NCBI GenBank assembly: GCA_009741485.1
Contig: CM019215.1
Location: 83,829,536 to 83,893,535 of the forward strand
Source of the DNA: Malurus cyaneus samueli
Taxonomy: Eukaryota; Chordata; Aves; Passeriformes; Maluridae
Reading direction: 5' to 3'
Length of the DNA: 64,000 nt
The notes under the pieces are model-generated. The model searched no databases, was not told the origin of the DNA, and worked only from the letters and a program-made list of their open reading frames with translations. Every line of letters starts with the position of its first letter. Within the stretch, counting starts at the first letter, position 1. A program made the translations under genes and the position numbers. Shown piece by piece: positions 47,093 through 61,575 of this stretch.

Positions 47093-48752
47093 TGTGAGTA
47101 CCTTCAGTTTGTTTGATAATAGCAATGGTTCGTTGACCATGGAAATATTTGGTGCTCTGAAGATAAAATTAGTCATTAGTAGTGATTAGTAAGTAACCTC
47201 TTGGAGAAGGAGGAGGAACTTCATTATTGAAAAGGACTGGACAGAAGAAAGGCTCTTTGCGGGATATATGGGACTCAGACTTTCTCCATTACTCAATCAA
47301 AAAAAGAAAAGACGATCACCCAACAGTCATGTAATTGATTTTTTTTCCAGTAAACTGGTATTCACAAGCAACTTTAAATTGTACAATAAGATTCTAGTTG
47401 AGAAAATATGCTCATTCATAATGTAAATGATGCAGTTAATGCTGCAGTAGGCACGCTATATTTTTATTTTTCTCATGGAAAAACCCGAAACAAACAAAGC
47501 TCTCTGTTACACTTAATCTCCAATAGCATGAAAAATACCTACTTGATTAAACTGAAATAGCATACATATGACTTGGAGTGGGTCTAACTTGAGTCAAACA
47601 CACCATAAACTCAACAATTTGTTAAAAAGCAACATATTGATTTGTTCCAAAAAAATTGTATGTTAGGAATTATTATCTGTTTTCAGTAATCTTTATGACT
47701 GCAAAATTTGAATATTTGATTTGTTTCATTTGATCTTTCATTCAAGATCAATTTGATCGTGACTTTTATAACCTTAATTTAAAAAAAGAGAAAAATGAAT
47801 GGCAAGGTAAACTATTTAGGCCTTGGTTGTGTTCCTAAGTGGTGCTACACCTGATCTAGGCTATTGGAAATAATGTTTTGGGGTAGATGGATGCCAATGC
47901 TGAAATAGAAGGTAACTGCAAGAGAGGGAGCAGACTGGGACAAAAAGCTTGCAATGAAGACTGGTATCAAGTGAGGAATGAAGGTGAAACAAGGTGGGAA
48001 ATGGGGACTAGATGAGCAAGTTAAAATCATAAATTAGGGTAGGATTTAGAAATGAAAAAATATAATTAATCCCATTTTATTTAGAAATATAAATTGATTG
48101 CATGGAATTTTTCAAACAAGAGACAAGCTTGAAGTGCAAGTAAAAGGACAGAGGAATCTGATACTCACTCGATCAGTGAGCTTACCAGAGGCTGCTGTGT
48201 AATTGAAGAAATAACCTCAATCTTGCACTTTTGTCCTCTAGGGATAACACCCTATTAATATTACTGATTACTGTCTTTGCACAATTTACAGAAGTTATGT
48301 ATTTATGTATTACTGTATACTTGTAACACTACAGGCAATGCTGTATATAGGCAATACCACTGAGTAGCTCAGCGATAGCCTAAATGTTTTGCCTTGCCAG
48401 TGCTATCAGCGTTGCTTCTTTTTGAGAATCAAGGCTTCAAAAGTCAAGATCTATATCATCAGCCAAATGAATTAAATCTACATAAATTTATTGTGCAGAA
48501 ATTACATGTATTTATTGCTAATTCTGTTGTTGAGCCATATGGACCAGTTCAGTAAGAGAATTTTCTGACTTCCAGTCTGTCTTTTTGTTTGTTTTCTTTT
48601 CCATATCAGTAAAATTATGTACAAAGAAAAACTACACAAATGCAATAATTTGTAATTCAGTCTTTAAATAATACTTTTTCCCAGATGAGTACACTTGAGT
48701 TGTTTCATAAAATGACAGCTGATTTGGAGATACAACTATGTTTTGTTTTCAG

Positions 48753-48803
48753 TGGAACTGATACAGGCAGAAATCTATCCTGAGCTGTTACAGAATTTGA
48801 GAA
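48753..48803 (+). other. EXOC2: Candidate 51-nt in-frame cassette exon of EXOC2
   Basis: The segment is preceded by tatgttttgttttcag (good pyrimidine tract and AG) and followed by gtgagt (consensus donor after gagaa). Joined to exon 16 it gives g|tg = Val. It then reads ELIQAEIYPELLQNLR with no stop and leaves one base, so phase is 1 at both ends and the insert is exactly 17 codons. The peptide is Leu/Glu/Gln-rich and helix-like, which suits a helical rod protein. I do not recall it in human EXOC2. It may be a lineage-specific or tissue-specific microexon, or a chance pseudo-exon. Confidence 0.4.
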
Positions 48804-50451
48804 GTGAGTGAAGCATAATCGGGGTGGGAAAAAAAGGTGCAGGCAGGTTTCTGTCCACAGGATTTGCTGTCATGTAAATAATTCACTTAAGCATTTTTGC
48901 CTTTATTATTGATATGCCTTCTTTGAATCCTGTCTGTTTGAACATTCATGGTTTATCTGACTAGATAAAGTCTTGTAAGGTATAGATCATTCAGAAGAAT
49001 CTTAATACTTGATTCTATTTGTCATTGGTAGCTCTGCAGTCATCTAGCTGTAAGTACTGGGGACAACACTTCCTTGCATGATGAAATTCATAGGAAAATA
49101 GAATGAGAAGGGCTGTATTAAATTATCAGTTCTGAAGAAGAATTAAGAAGGAAATTAAGATGCCTGCCTTTTAAGCAAGCTTTGAAAAATATGTGATATT
49201 CTAGTGTGGTACCATGTTTCTGTCAGTGTGGAAGAAGCTTATGCCTTGTTCATTTAGGCAGTTGTCTGATAGTTTTTAGATATTTCCTTATACACATGCT
49301 TTTTCTTACAGTTTTAAATACAAAAAAAAAAGGATAAACTGTTTGCATGGGGCAAATTTTCATTTAGCTTATGTGCTAAAACTTTTACTGTTTAGTTTTT
49401 CAGCACTCATGCTCTTTTGAATATAAAAGAACTGAATGTCAGCTTTGCACAAAGTAATTTTATATTTGGCTCTTTATTTTGATCTAAGGTGTGACTGCTG
49501 GTGTTAGAAGGCAGTTTTATTAACTTAATTAGATTTTTTGTTAATAAATAACTCATTTAAGTTTTCATTTTCATTTCAGTGTAGACTTCTGAGTCTTTAC
49601 AACACAGACTTCAATTTTAACATGCAGCAACAGTGAAATCTAGTTTAGTCCTTTTCTCTTGTTTGAAATACTGTTCTAATTTATACTACATTATTAACAT
49701 AATTAGAAGAGATGAAAGGAACAATAGGAAACATAGTGTTAATCATTTGCCAAGTATGTTTTTTATTGTTTCTTGTGTATACTGGTAAACCTGACAGTCG
49801 AGCATACAAGGGGTTTTTTTTGTTCCTGTTCGTATTTCTCTTTTTTGCTAGTAAATTGTGTTTTGTTGTGGGTTTTTTATTTCTAGTTTAAAATGGAAAA
49901 GTTATGTCTTAGTCGTGACAAAATTAGGCAGCTTTTTGTTTATATTTTTATGCAATTTTTTATATTAAAGTATTGATCTTTTTTTACTTGTAAGGCAGTA
50001 GACTTCTGGAGAGCGAATGAGGTGGTTGCTCTGAATTTGGACAGAAAAGATTCCTGTGTATTAATGTTTGTGCAATACAAGTAAAGTAGTTGTATGTGTA
50101 CACTCAGTCTTTTGAGATTATTAATGTGAGTTTTTGCATGCAATGTCAAATTACTTTTCATAATACAGCAAGTTTGCTTATATTTAATTTGTTTACTTAT
50201 GCAACTGCTTTATTAACTTGAGACAGTAGTGTGTGTGGATTTATTTACCACACAAAAGGTTGATGTTCATTTATTTTTCTGAGGAATTCAGATTTGGTGG
50301 TATCTCTTCATAACTTGTTTTTGAAATGCTGGCTGCTGTTCAGTCTAACCAGCATTCAATCAGAGTTCACAAGCATAAAGATTTGCAGCTGCTATTCTAA
50401 CAGTCTTTTTAAAATACATATCCTCTGTGTTTCACTTGTGTTGTCAGATAT

Positions 50452-50470
50452 GGGGGGGGGGGGGGGGGGG
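50452..50470. repeat. Poly-G run, 19 G
   Basis: An uninterrupted G homopolymer, rare in AT-rich bird introns. It could form a G-quadruplex and is prone to sequencing error in length. Confidence 0.9.
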
Positions 50471-53400
50471 AAGTGTAGTATTTAAGATTTCATATTGCTT
50501 TGAAAGTTTTAGGTGATTTTGCACTTTCAACTGAAAGTTGATTGTGGTTTTTAGATATTCATTCTGTACTTGGTGTAAATTAAATATAATAGAGTTAAAT
50601 CTGAATTTCTTCTTTGGTGTATTAAGGGATCATTGTTTGAAACATTTCAGATATATCAAATGCCACAATAAAAGATTTGGTGTGTCAGATCTGCTAAATC
50701 CGATTTGTAATACTTGTCACATCTCTTATCTGTTATTTGTCTAATTTAATAATTTAATGAAAAATGTCTAATGGCAATAGCCTGATGAAAAGGTACTCAA
50801 CAGTTAAAAATTAAATATCAAAAGGCATTTTAATTTGTAGTTACGCAGCAACATACTTGTCAACCCTAACTTTTCTTCCTTTGTTTAATTTGGGGCACCA
50901 GCACCCTGCTTACATGAAAGATGACAAGTGCATTTACATCTTAAAAACATTCAGATATAGTACAAATCATTTTCTTTTTCTTTCTTTCTTTTTTGTTTAG
51001 TTAGAAATAGGCAATTACTTTTCTGACTGAAATGTGCAAAATAGTTTTGTTTGAAATCTCTGTAACCCTTTAGATTTCTCCTAAGCGTTTAAATGGATGG
51101 CTTCAGAATTATCTTACTTGCATCAGGTAGATGATTTTGAACTCCAGCAGTCCTCAAACTGTTGATGTCCTGTCTTGAGGAATTGTCTGCATTTTTGTGC
51201 TTTAGTGAGGCCAAGTACTGACATTTTGGTGCAAGGATGTAATGTGCCATGTGTGTGAACAGAAAGAAAACGACGGTCTTGCAGGTCTAGTGCATAGAAT
51301 GTTAAGGAAAAAGGTATTCTGCACTGGTAAATGAAATTTCTAAAGAACTTGTCCATTTGGGGGTTTTTGTTACAAAATACCAGTAGTGTGTTTAGGACAC
51401 AAGAGGATTCTTTCCCACAGTAGTCTTTAAATAGTCCAGTTAAATACGCTATTTTTCATTTAAGCTAGCTGTGCTTGCAAGGTGCATTAGTAAATTGATG
51501 GTTTGTGCTTCTGGTAAGGAAATACCAACTATGTAGTAATCAAATTTTTATTAGGATGAGTTGAATTCATTCATCCTAAGATGACCTGTTCAATCAGCAA
51601 GTGTAACAAAGCATGCATTGAATGGCTACAGTTCTTGCATTTGTTTTACTATACATAATTCATCACAGAGTAGAATAATGTACTAAAATTGTAAAGTCAG
51701 GCTACCCTATTGTAGCCTCACCATTTTTTGCAAAAAAAATTAATTTGCTGTTTGAAACATAAGCTCAAATTTCATTGCATGTTTCAAAATACCTTCATTT
51801 GTGTAATTTCATTTTAACCTGAAATTTTTCTTCAATTTCACTTTCAGGCATTCATTCAGGTTTCATTCCATTTCTCACTTCTGACGACACTGTGTTGTCA
51901 TATTATATTGGTGTCTGAATCAAAAATTTTAAGGGTTATTCTGGCTGGTGAAATGGAATGCACATCGTACCCTCAATGTCCTTGCAAAAAATGAGAACAG
52001 GAGAAGGGACTGGCCCTTCAGCTTCCTATCGTTTCTGCCAACAGGTTATCTTTGATTTCTGACTGTTATAGAAATCCCAGTAGGAACCATCCCGAGAGAT
52101 TGCATTTTCCAGTTCCTGCCTGCCACACACTGAGTTGCACTTGCATGTTGATTTTACTAGTTACCTTCTTGTTCTTCTCCACACTTCTTGCACACAAGAT
52201 TTTTTGCTGCTGATTTTCATTCAAGTTCTTGTCGGCTGGTCTCAGCAGCCTTGAAGTTCCACATATGCAGGCATGCAGTAGAGTTTATCTGCTATTTAAC
52301 TGATTTAAACCTTATGCTTCCTCTTGCTTTTCACATCTGCCTTCACTCACAGTTTTGATTTATAGCATTTTCTGCTATTAGGCCTACCAGTAGTTTACTA
52401 GACTGATATCCATCACTCTTCTAACTTACCTTTGGCTTTAGCTGTCAAACTTTTTTCTAGGATACCTTGTGGAATTTCTGTCTATGCATCTATGCTTTGC
52501 TGAAGACTGTTAAGCTCTATGAACTAAGCTCAAACGGCATTTTGTCTTTAGTATTTTTTCATAAAAAGTTGGAAAATCTGCATTCTTCTCTAACTACAAA
52601 ATTAAGTAGTCAGCAAATTTGAAAATCACCTGTTAAAGCAGGGTGTGTTCTAAAAAGGGAAGTAATGTGTTGGGGGAAAAAGTCTGTCTCATTTGAAAAG
52701 TCTGAAGACCCAAAACGAACTTTATTCATATTGCCTTAGGGATGGGAAGAGCATGAGAGCAAAATCCTTGTATCTCTAAAAAGAGGTCTTGTTGTGATTC
52801 CTTGGTCGGACAGCAGCCTCGTCTTGTAGCTTGAGGATTGTCTGCTCATGTACCTGTTCTAACTCATGGTATTACAAGTCCCTCTAACACCTGATATGAA
52901 TGATAATAGTTATTGGAACTTTAGAGGATTTACTTATCAGACATGTCTGACAACTCAGAAGTCTCTTCTGTTGTTTAGCCACTTGCAGGAAATGGTGTCA
53001 TATTTGTCTCCATTTTGGTATTACCTGGGATACAGGTAATCAGTTCAGCATTTTCTAGTTTATGCAGTCAATCTTTGTGAGGATATGTTAATGTCAACAG
53101 CCTTTGTTTTGCTTTGGTTTTGATTTTGTTACAAGGAGACCTGATTTTTTTTTAGCCCCTCAAACACACTCTTTCTTATAATATCATTTAGTATTTTTAT
53201 GACTTTCTTTGGTAATAGGATCTAATATCTGCAATGCTCAAAGCAGGAAACTAATTGGAAATTGGAATCAATGTTAATGCATAGAGGAGAAAGCATTTTT
53301 CCCCCCCTCTTCCAGCACTCCTTACTTACAAGCATGAATGAGGGTGTATCTACACATTTTGTACTGCCTCAACCCTTTCAATAAAACTAAAGTAGTAATA

Positions 53401-55810
53401 AATAATGTCATCAACAAAACAATACTCCATGGTCTAGTTTGTTGGCATAGTGAATGTTTTCATTTTAATTTTGCATTTGATGGGCACAAATGGAATTTGT
53501 TTCCTGTCTGGTTTACTGAATACTTTGGGTGTCCCAATGGTATGGAATGATGCAGGAAACCATTTTGGAGCACAGGGAGGTTGGGTTTCCCAGTTAGGTA
53601 ACTGAGCAGAAATGAATGGATGGAAGTCCATGAGAGGAAGAGCTCAGTGGGTTTGGTTCAGATGGATTTAGAAGCCAGAAGTGAATACCAGGGAGGTAAG
53701 GGAGGTATGAGGAGATCAAAGACTAAAAAGCTTGGGACTCCGAGTCAATAGTCACTGTTACTACTATTTGATTTAATTTGATTACTAGTTGGGTTATAAG
53801 CCAAAATAAATTCAATACTTGGCTGTGAATGAGGTGTTCAAAGGGGGTGTGTTAGACTGCTCCTTCAATTGTTACCCTTAGAAACCAGATTTTTATTATC
53901 TTGGTAATTCTCAAGGTAGTTTCTCTGGCAACCTTTAGCAAACTGATGTGTAATGAAACTAGTGGAGCGGGGAAAGTAAGTCACATGAAAAGTAGAAATA
54001 TCTGTAGTCCCAAACGGTGGTATCAGGTCTGTTCTGGAATTCCTAGTTAGACTTTTTAGCTTAGGTTTGTTCTCTTCCTTCAGATAGAAGGTGTGCTAAT
54101 TGTAGGTGTTCTTGTCTCAGAATATGCAGTTGGGTAGTGTTGGCTGCTAAAAGATCTTGGGACTGCTTTCTTCTTGTCCCCAGAGCTGTTTCCGAGTCCT
54201 TCTGGCAATCTTTACCCAGATTTTACTGGGATCATCGTCACCATTTCAGAAGGCAGTGTGCATGGGAGCACTGTGAATCGAGAAGCTTTTACCGGTCATG
54301 ATTAATACTTGGGAAACTTTATTGTGTTGTTGTTACCTGTTCATGGGTGAATGTGCCTCTCATCAAAGGTTGATTTGTAATAGAGGTTTGTCTGCTGCTG
54401 TTTGTGCAAAGTAACGGTCCTCCAGCTCAAATTATAAAGGATCAGAGATTAGTGTGTGATGTTTGGATGGGAATTCCCAAGCTAAAACTTTGCTATTGGT
54501 CCAAGTAAACTCAGCTCTGTCAAAATTACCAGGCTTTTCTGTGCATGGAGGTGCCTGAAAGGTTCCTGTAATTCACTGTTGTGAATGAGGGTGGTTTTGT
54601 CTTCCTAACCTTTAGCATGTAGGTACCCATTAGAAGCAATCCATAGCAGTAAGTGATCTCCCCTGATGAAGGCACTTAGTGTCTTGTGGTGGAGATTGTT
54701 CAAAGGCCATATAAAATGCAGCATTATAGTATCTCCTGTGCAGATGCAGAGAATCATCTTAAAACATCTGGAATTTGCCCCAGACAGCTCTGCAGGGGAG
54801 GTCCAATGCCCTTAGTGAACCCACTGGTCAGTTCACGTTCTTGGTTATGGTTTGAACTTTTGCCTAACAGGTCTTTGGTCAGGCATTAAACAATACTGAT
54901 TTCAAAATGAAAGAGGAGTAGTAAAAACTTGACTTTCTAAACCCTGAATGTATGCAGTAGTTTTTAGGTTTTAGTAGTTAAGGATGCTGTCGTTTTTAAC
55001 ATTTTTAAAATATTGATGAAAATATTCACCAAAATGAATCTTGCCACTGGACAGGCTGGCAGACTCCTACTAGCACAGTGGGAAAATAGCTGTCTCCTCT
55101 GTACTTCGTAACACTTTCTGCTCAGGGGAATGTGTGTGTTTTTGAGTTTAAAATGTTAGGCAACAAAAGGCCTCAGTTTTCTATGCAAAACTTCTATACA
55201 AAATTCAGCCTGGAGCATAATCTCCCAGTAGCCAAGTTATCAAGCCCTTGAACTCTTTACTTTTTAAGTGGGAAAATATGATCGACTTCTAACAGTACAG
55301 CAGATCCATTGTAATCAAAAGCATTTCATTGGCTTAAAATTTCTTTACACAACGAATAGCAATTTAAATTTAATGAAACACTTAAACTTTATTGATGTGT
55401 GGATGAAATTAGTGTTGGGCTTGTTCAGCAGTTGAAGTAATTCAAAAATATTAAAAGCCTTTACTTTGAACTGTGAAAAATCTTAAGCTTTCCAGTTATT
55501 GTGGGTCACTCCTGAGTCAAGATAGCTTCCAAATGTTGATTTTGGATTAAATAATTTTTAAGAATCTATTGTTCAGGTCATGCAGAAACATTCTTCATTT
55601 CAAATCCATGCCCTTTTCAAAATGCTGTAGGGATTCAGTAATGATGAGAAGTGAAAAACAATGAAATGGTAACATTGGAAGTCAGTGCAAGTTCTCACCT
55701 TCACACTAATAAATAGCATTAATGTGTGATCTCACCAAATACTGTATGTGTCTTGAAACAATTTTCTCTCATTTTTTCCTTTTTCATAGCAGATAAGAAG
55801 ACAGTAAGGT

Positions 55811-55855
55811 GGGGTGGGGTTTTTTGTTTTCTTTGATTGTTGGGGTTTGTTTGGG
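55811..55855 (+). other. G-run cluster, possible G-quadruplex
   Basis: Runs of G at 55811-55814, 55816-55819, 55842-55845 and 55853-55855 lie on the sense strand of EXOC2 in a T-rich context. One loop is long (22 nt), so stability is uncertain. Confidence 0.4.
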
Positions 55856-55900
55856 TGGTTTTGTGTTTGGCGGTTCGGGTTGTTTTCTTTCATACTGCAG

Positions 55901-56178
55901 TAACATCTCTAAAAGCTGCTGATGTGTTCCAAAACACTGGTTATTTAAGCAGACAGATAAATAAAGCTATACATAAAATTCAACTTAGGGCAGGTTTTGC
56001 CGTGAATTCAGGTATAGTCTTACGAGTAATTGTTACTGATTTGCTGATCTACGTGCATGTGACTGCAATACATGTTGCAGTTTTAAATACATACATTGGT
56101 AGAAATGAGTGGCTGAAAGTCAAAATGGTGGCTACCCCTTCAAGGTCATCCCAAATAGCCAAGTCTATGGAAAACTAA
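55901..56178 (+). other. Candidate alternative terminal exon (weak)
   Basis: Acceptor-like ttttctttcatactgcag ends at 55900. From there the EXOC2 phase-1 frame (g + ta = Val) stays open for about 91 codons, TSLKAADVFQNTGYLSRQIN onward, to a taa at 56176-56178. An AATAAA occurs about 245 nt further on, near 56425. The encoded sequence matches no protein I know. Long open frames of this size also arise by chance here, so confidence is low. Confidence 0.15.
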
Positions 56179-59100
56179 AAAAACAACAACCAGGTTTTAC
56201 CATAGAAATCAAATTTGAGAATTTGATAAAATGAAGCAGAACACAACCTCCTACTACATCTTCCAAAGAATCCACTGTAATCAAAGTCCCTTTCTTCAGT
56301 CAGCTTTTTCCCATGACTCAATGCTTCCATCATGCCTACTAAATACTGTTCCCTATTAGTGTTTGTATGTTAATACAGTGGCTTTGATTTGGTTGCCAAT
56401 TTGCTGAATTTAGTTACTAAAGACAAATAAAAATTTAATGTACTTTCATGTATTTCATGTATAATTGGTATACAAAGCAATTTGGAAGAAAGTATGTAAA
56501 AATAATAAGAACTGGTTCTGTGCTTTCTTTCAGTGTGGTGACTGCTTGCATTTTTTGAATTAAGAACATTCACAGACCTTTGCAGAATCAGATTCCAGAA
56601 GTATTGGGCGTTTTATATTATGCATCTGCCACCTGCTTGTTATCATTTTACATCCGTATAAGTCAATAGATTTAACAACTTTCAAAGAAAAACATCAATG
56701 TTAATAACAAAGGATACTGTTAAAAACACTAAGATGGTGCATCTTAATGCTGCTCATAAGCTTTTTGCTTGAAGCACCACTTTTGAAGTTTCTTACTTGA
56801 AAAAAATCTTCTCAATGGTCCACACTCTACTTTCTCTTCCAATTTTGCCTTTTCTTTTACTTACCCAAGTATTTCTGTCATAAGTCACTAAAATGAATGC
56901 AGGATATGTTTTATTGGTGATTAAAATTTTTCAGTAATTTGAAGGCTAGAGAGATGCAGAGTAAAATTGGACACTAAAATTATTAGTGTCTGTATTGTTC
57001 CAAATAGTTTTTGTGAAATTAAGTCTCTTTTGGATCAATTGACTTCAGTTTTCTCATTTCTTATAATAATAATATTTGAGTGACAACCAAAATAAATTCA
57101 TAAACATAGTATATCTCTAAGACCATTCTTCATTTATGAAATTGCTGTCATTTTGCATTTGACAGGCTATTATTACAGTACAAGTGACTTCAGGAATTAT
57201 GAGAAGAGAACACAGTTTCCTGAGTGAGTCTGTGTTTTGAAAGGTTTTAATAATTTTAGGTTTTATAAAATCATGAAAGGACACCTTCAGGGTGCCTTAA
57301 AAATGATGTGTTTGAAACAAATAAATGAATATTCTTGCAGACTATGCTTGGTTTGTGTTAATGAAAGGAAATACTGCTTGAGATTTTTGGATTCAACTGT
57401 TCTCAGTTTTGATAGATGTTGATTTTTAGTATACCTTACAATTAAAGAAGTGATTTGCATTTCCCACTGAATTGGTCATCCCATATCTTATCTGTGAAAC
57501 ACCTTTTTTGATTGGCATTCTTGCCAATACATGAATCTTCCTGTATGGGGACCCCTGGGTGCAGTCTGAAGGGTTAGTCTGTGTTGCTGACTTTGACCCT
57601 CACTGACACTGTTGTACATGTGACTTCACTTCTGTAGAGTGAGAGAGGTCTGGGAGTGGCAAGGATCCCCAAATGCAATGAGTTATCACACTCAGGCTTT
57701 TGGAAGCTATGTCAAAGTTGTCAAGGGGCACAATTATTTTTTTAAAGAGGCTCACTTGCAAAGAATTCGGAAAATAAATGGCTAACAGGTTACAGTCCTG
57801 GACACAATATGAATGCCAGGCTTCAGAAGAATGTGTCAGCATTAGTTTTACAAGATGATAATACTCTTCATTTGTCCACCACCCACCAGCTGGTCTGTTT
57901 CACAAAATAATTCAATTATTCTTAAATCTGAAAAAAAAAATAGTAAGAGAGCTTTTAAGCAGCAGAGCAGCTTCTTGGTCAGCATAATCTAACAACTGTT
58001 CTGTGACCAGGACAGAGCCATTAAGTTTCCACTCTGCTGTGTTTCCTGGATACACACAGAAGGATCACAGTCCTGTCTTACGTAAAATTGCTAAAATCAG
58101 TAGGAACCTTTTTACTTACCAGGGACATGTGCCCTGTTTTCAGCACTTTACCTGTTGGCTATTAGTAGTCTCTGCTTTATCAAAATAATATCCTTTAGCA
58201 TTAAAATTATAGTGGAAGTCTAGTGATTGTGAACTTAGATACATAATGCTATGACTATTATATACGGAAAATAGAGGGCAGAGGGAAGGAATTTGTTAAA
58301 AATTTTTCTTCTGCAAATGAAACAGCATCCTACAGCAAATGGATTACTGGTAGATAAAGTTTAGGTAATACTGAGTCATCCTTAGATGTATTCATGTTCG
58401 TGTCAAGAAGGAGGGTTTGTTATATCTGAGTGTCACACATAAATTTCATTCTTCAGAACTTGGTTTTTTCCCTTTCAGGAAGAAAAATGTGTTTGGTTTG
58501 GATGTTATGTTTTACTTGGTTGAAATGTCTTTTCTTGTCGTGCAATTTTTTTTTTTCATCTGATTCAAACCACTTACTTTAATATCTAATAGTTGTAATT
58601 AATTTATATTGATGGGTTTCCCCTTAAGTAAAGCATATAGCCACATTAATTCAGCAACAAGAAAAAAAAAAAACTCAAATCCCCCAAGCTGTTAATGCTG
58701 AAGTAGAAATAGTAAGATATTCTAAAAGTATTTCTAAATCTATAGGGCAGTACACTGTTGTCTGTGAAGTGTTTGTATTCTTGTTCTGATACAGAACAAG
58801 GGTTGCTTTTACGGGCTACAGCCACACACTGGTGGGCCAATTGCTCTTGTGGAGCTCTGTGTAATGGCTGTAACTCTGCCAGACCATGTTGTGATTACTT
58901 AAATGACAACAACAAAAAGACCCGTTTCTTTGGGTCATGTATTCCTCAAGTACTAGGTTTATTTCAGGATCATCAATGCATTTCTTTACCAGTGGTGATT
59001 AGGGTGAGCTAGTACCTCTGTATGCTTAGGTGAAGAGGTATGAATGGCTAAGACCTCTCAAGTAGGTATTTTTTTATGTAAGTGCATCAAAGTTTTTGGT

Positions 59101-61548
59101 TTAAGGGAGTCTGGGGCTCTTTTGTTCGTTTTTCTTACACCATTTACATTTCTTGTTATCAGATTAGTGGGTTGAAATTTGTCTGATTCTGCAATAAGCT
59201 GAGTAATTTGAGAGTCTTTATGGTTCAATTCTAAGTATGATGTGCAGCATCTTTTGCTGAAGATTTTCAGGTCTGGATTGATAAAATGCTCTTTATGCTT
59301 TGTTAGTGCATTTGATGGAAGAAGGGAGAATAAACCCATGCCTTAACAAAACCCTCCTGAGAACATGGATACACATCAAATTGTCTTTCAGCTACCTGCA
59401 CCTCTTATAAATATTTTATGCTAGCAAAGACCTCTCCTTCCCAAGTGAAGCACTGTTGGGCTTTGCATTTTCTGTTGTAGTCTTTCACAATTAGAGTTTT
59501 GCTCCTTCTTAATAATAAAGTAAGTTATATTCTATCCCATCCCAGAAGCAGTGGAGTTTAATGAGTAAGGAACAGAAAGCAGCAATATTGGGTAGACCTC
59601 TTCAGCTGTCCCTCAGATCATTCTGTGATTTGAATGAGGTAGCGGAAAGTTCAGAGCAGTCTCAGCAGCTTCTACTTGAAAGACATCTTGGTTTGGGCTG
59701 TGCAAGAAGGCACAGAACCAGTATTATTCTCTTGGTGTTTTCCTCTTTTAGACTGAAGTTCATACATAGACAAAGGTTTTCATCACAGTATTCACAGTCT
59801 TTAGCGCTCCTGCTACTCCTAGGCAGCTAAAACACAGAAACGTTCAGGTTCTTTCAATGTCGTGACATAATTTCTATTGATTGAATTAAAATAGTTAAAA
59901 AAATATAGGTAACATAAATCTGAAAAGCCTTCACATTTAACATTTTTAGAAATTTGTTTTCTGGTTACTTAGGTCAGGTCCTTCAAATGACATTCACTGT
60001 ATTACATCAAGGTAGTACCGTGGCTGAAAATAAGTGCAAGGTGACTAATTCAAAGATGTAGCATTCTGGCCTTCATATGTCAAGATGTTTAGGAAGGTTC
60101 TGACTTTCAGTGATCAGCCTCTATCTTTCTTTGCTTCAGAACTGTTGCTTGTAAAAACACCTTCCCACATAGGTTACCAGTAATTTCTTCATTAAATTTC
60201 AAATTATTGATACCTGATTTTTAGGTCACTATTAGTTCTTGGGACTTTTTCTCAGATTCCTAAGGCACTGTATATTTATAATTATCATGAGCTATGCAGA
60301 TAAGTATTTCAAGAAAGCATTAATCTGATTCACAGTTTAATTAGTATGGAGCTAGTAAGAACAATCGATTTATCAAAATATTTTCAGTTCTACCGAGAAA
60401 AACCTGCTAATGAACTATTTATAGCAAACTTGTATCTATTTTTGTCAGTAGTCTAAGGACTGACTTAGGACAAATGGGTTAAAAAACAGGAAATGTGGTT
60501 AAATAAGTGGGTAATCTCTCCAGAGAGTTTCCAGTTTGCCTACACGTTCACATTTTCTTCTTAATGTACTTTCAAAACAACATTAAGTACAGTACCTTGA
60601 AATCCATCTCCGTTTAAAGGAGGGAATGTTTCCAGCAATAGCAGGAAGTGGCCTAGTGAGAAATTTTACATTCTTGTTTCAATTCAAATGAGATTCTGGA
60701 GTCCCTGTTTTTAAGTGGGTTTTTCTGCTTTAATGACAATGGAGCAGTTGTGTGACATTTAACTTGGCTCAGGTGTATCATATGGATCTATAAAGCTCTG
60801 TGAATGCTGTAATTATGTCTTTTGTTCTAGACTGGTTTAAAATAATGACTTGCCTCTAACTTTGCTTTTTCATTTATATGGGACTGTATTTATTTGTTAA
60901 TAAACTATGCACACGTGTTTAAAATATATATATAATCATGTTTGAAGGTTGTAAAAACAGTGTTAATATCAGATGCATAAATCTTACTGTAAAGTAAGGA
61001 ATTTACTGAACATTATAATGTCCATTTAATTATTTAAGAGGTGGTGTCTGTATTTGGGCAAAGCAGAAGCAGTAAGTAAATGAGAGCCATTATTTGCACT
61101 GCTCATTTGGTTTTTGACAGCTACTAATTATTAACTTTTTTATATCAACTTGAAAAACATTAATGAATCAAAATGAAGAGGTAATAAATAAATAAAGCCA
61201 CCTAGGTGGTAGTAAAGGTTGTGAGCTGGTGGAGCTCCTGTATTTTTAGAGCTACTGCCAGATACATATTTTGCTCTTAGCATCCTGCAAGCAGTTTTCT
61301 GGAAATGTTTTTATCCAGGGCAAACAACAAAGCATGATGGCAAATATATTTTTAGTAATTAGGAAGAAACAAGCAGGCTTGTCGAGCTGCCTAAATTTTA
61401 AAAATAGGCCACTGGTAGTACCGTTATCTGAAGCTGATTTCCTATCAACTGTCTTTGAAGGGAGAAACCTTTGTGCTGCTGTAGTAGAGGTGAGCTGCTT
61501 TGTTTTGTCCATGGGGAAATTCCAAATCACATCTCTACTTTTACATAT

Positions 61549-61575
61549 ATATTTTTTTTTATTATTATTTTTTTA
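61549..61575. repeat. T/ATT simple sequence
   Basis: A T run followed by ATT repeats and another T run. Low complexity within the terminal intron. Confidence 0.85.
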
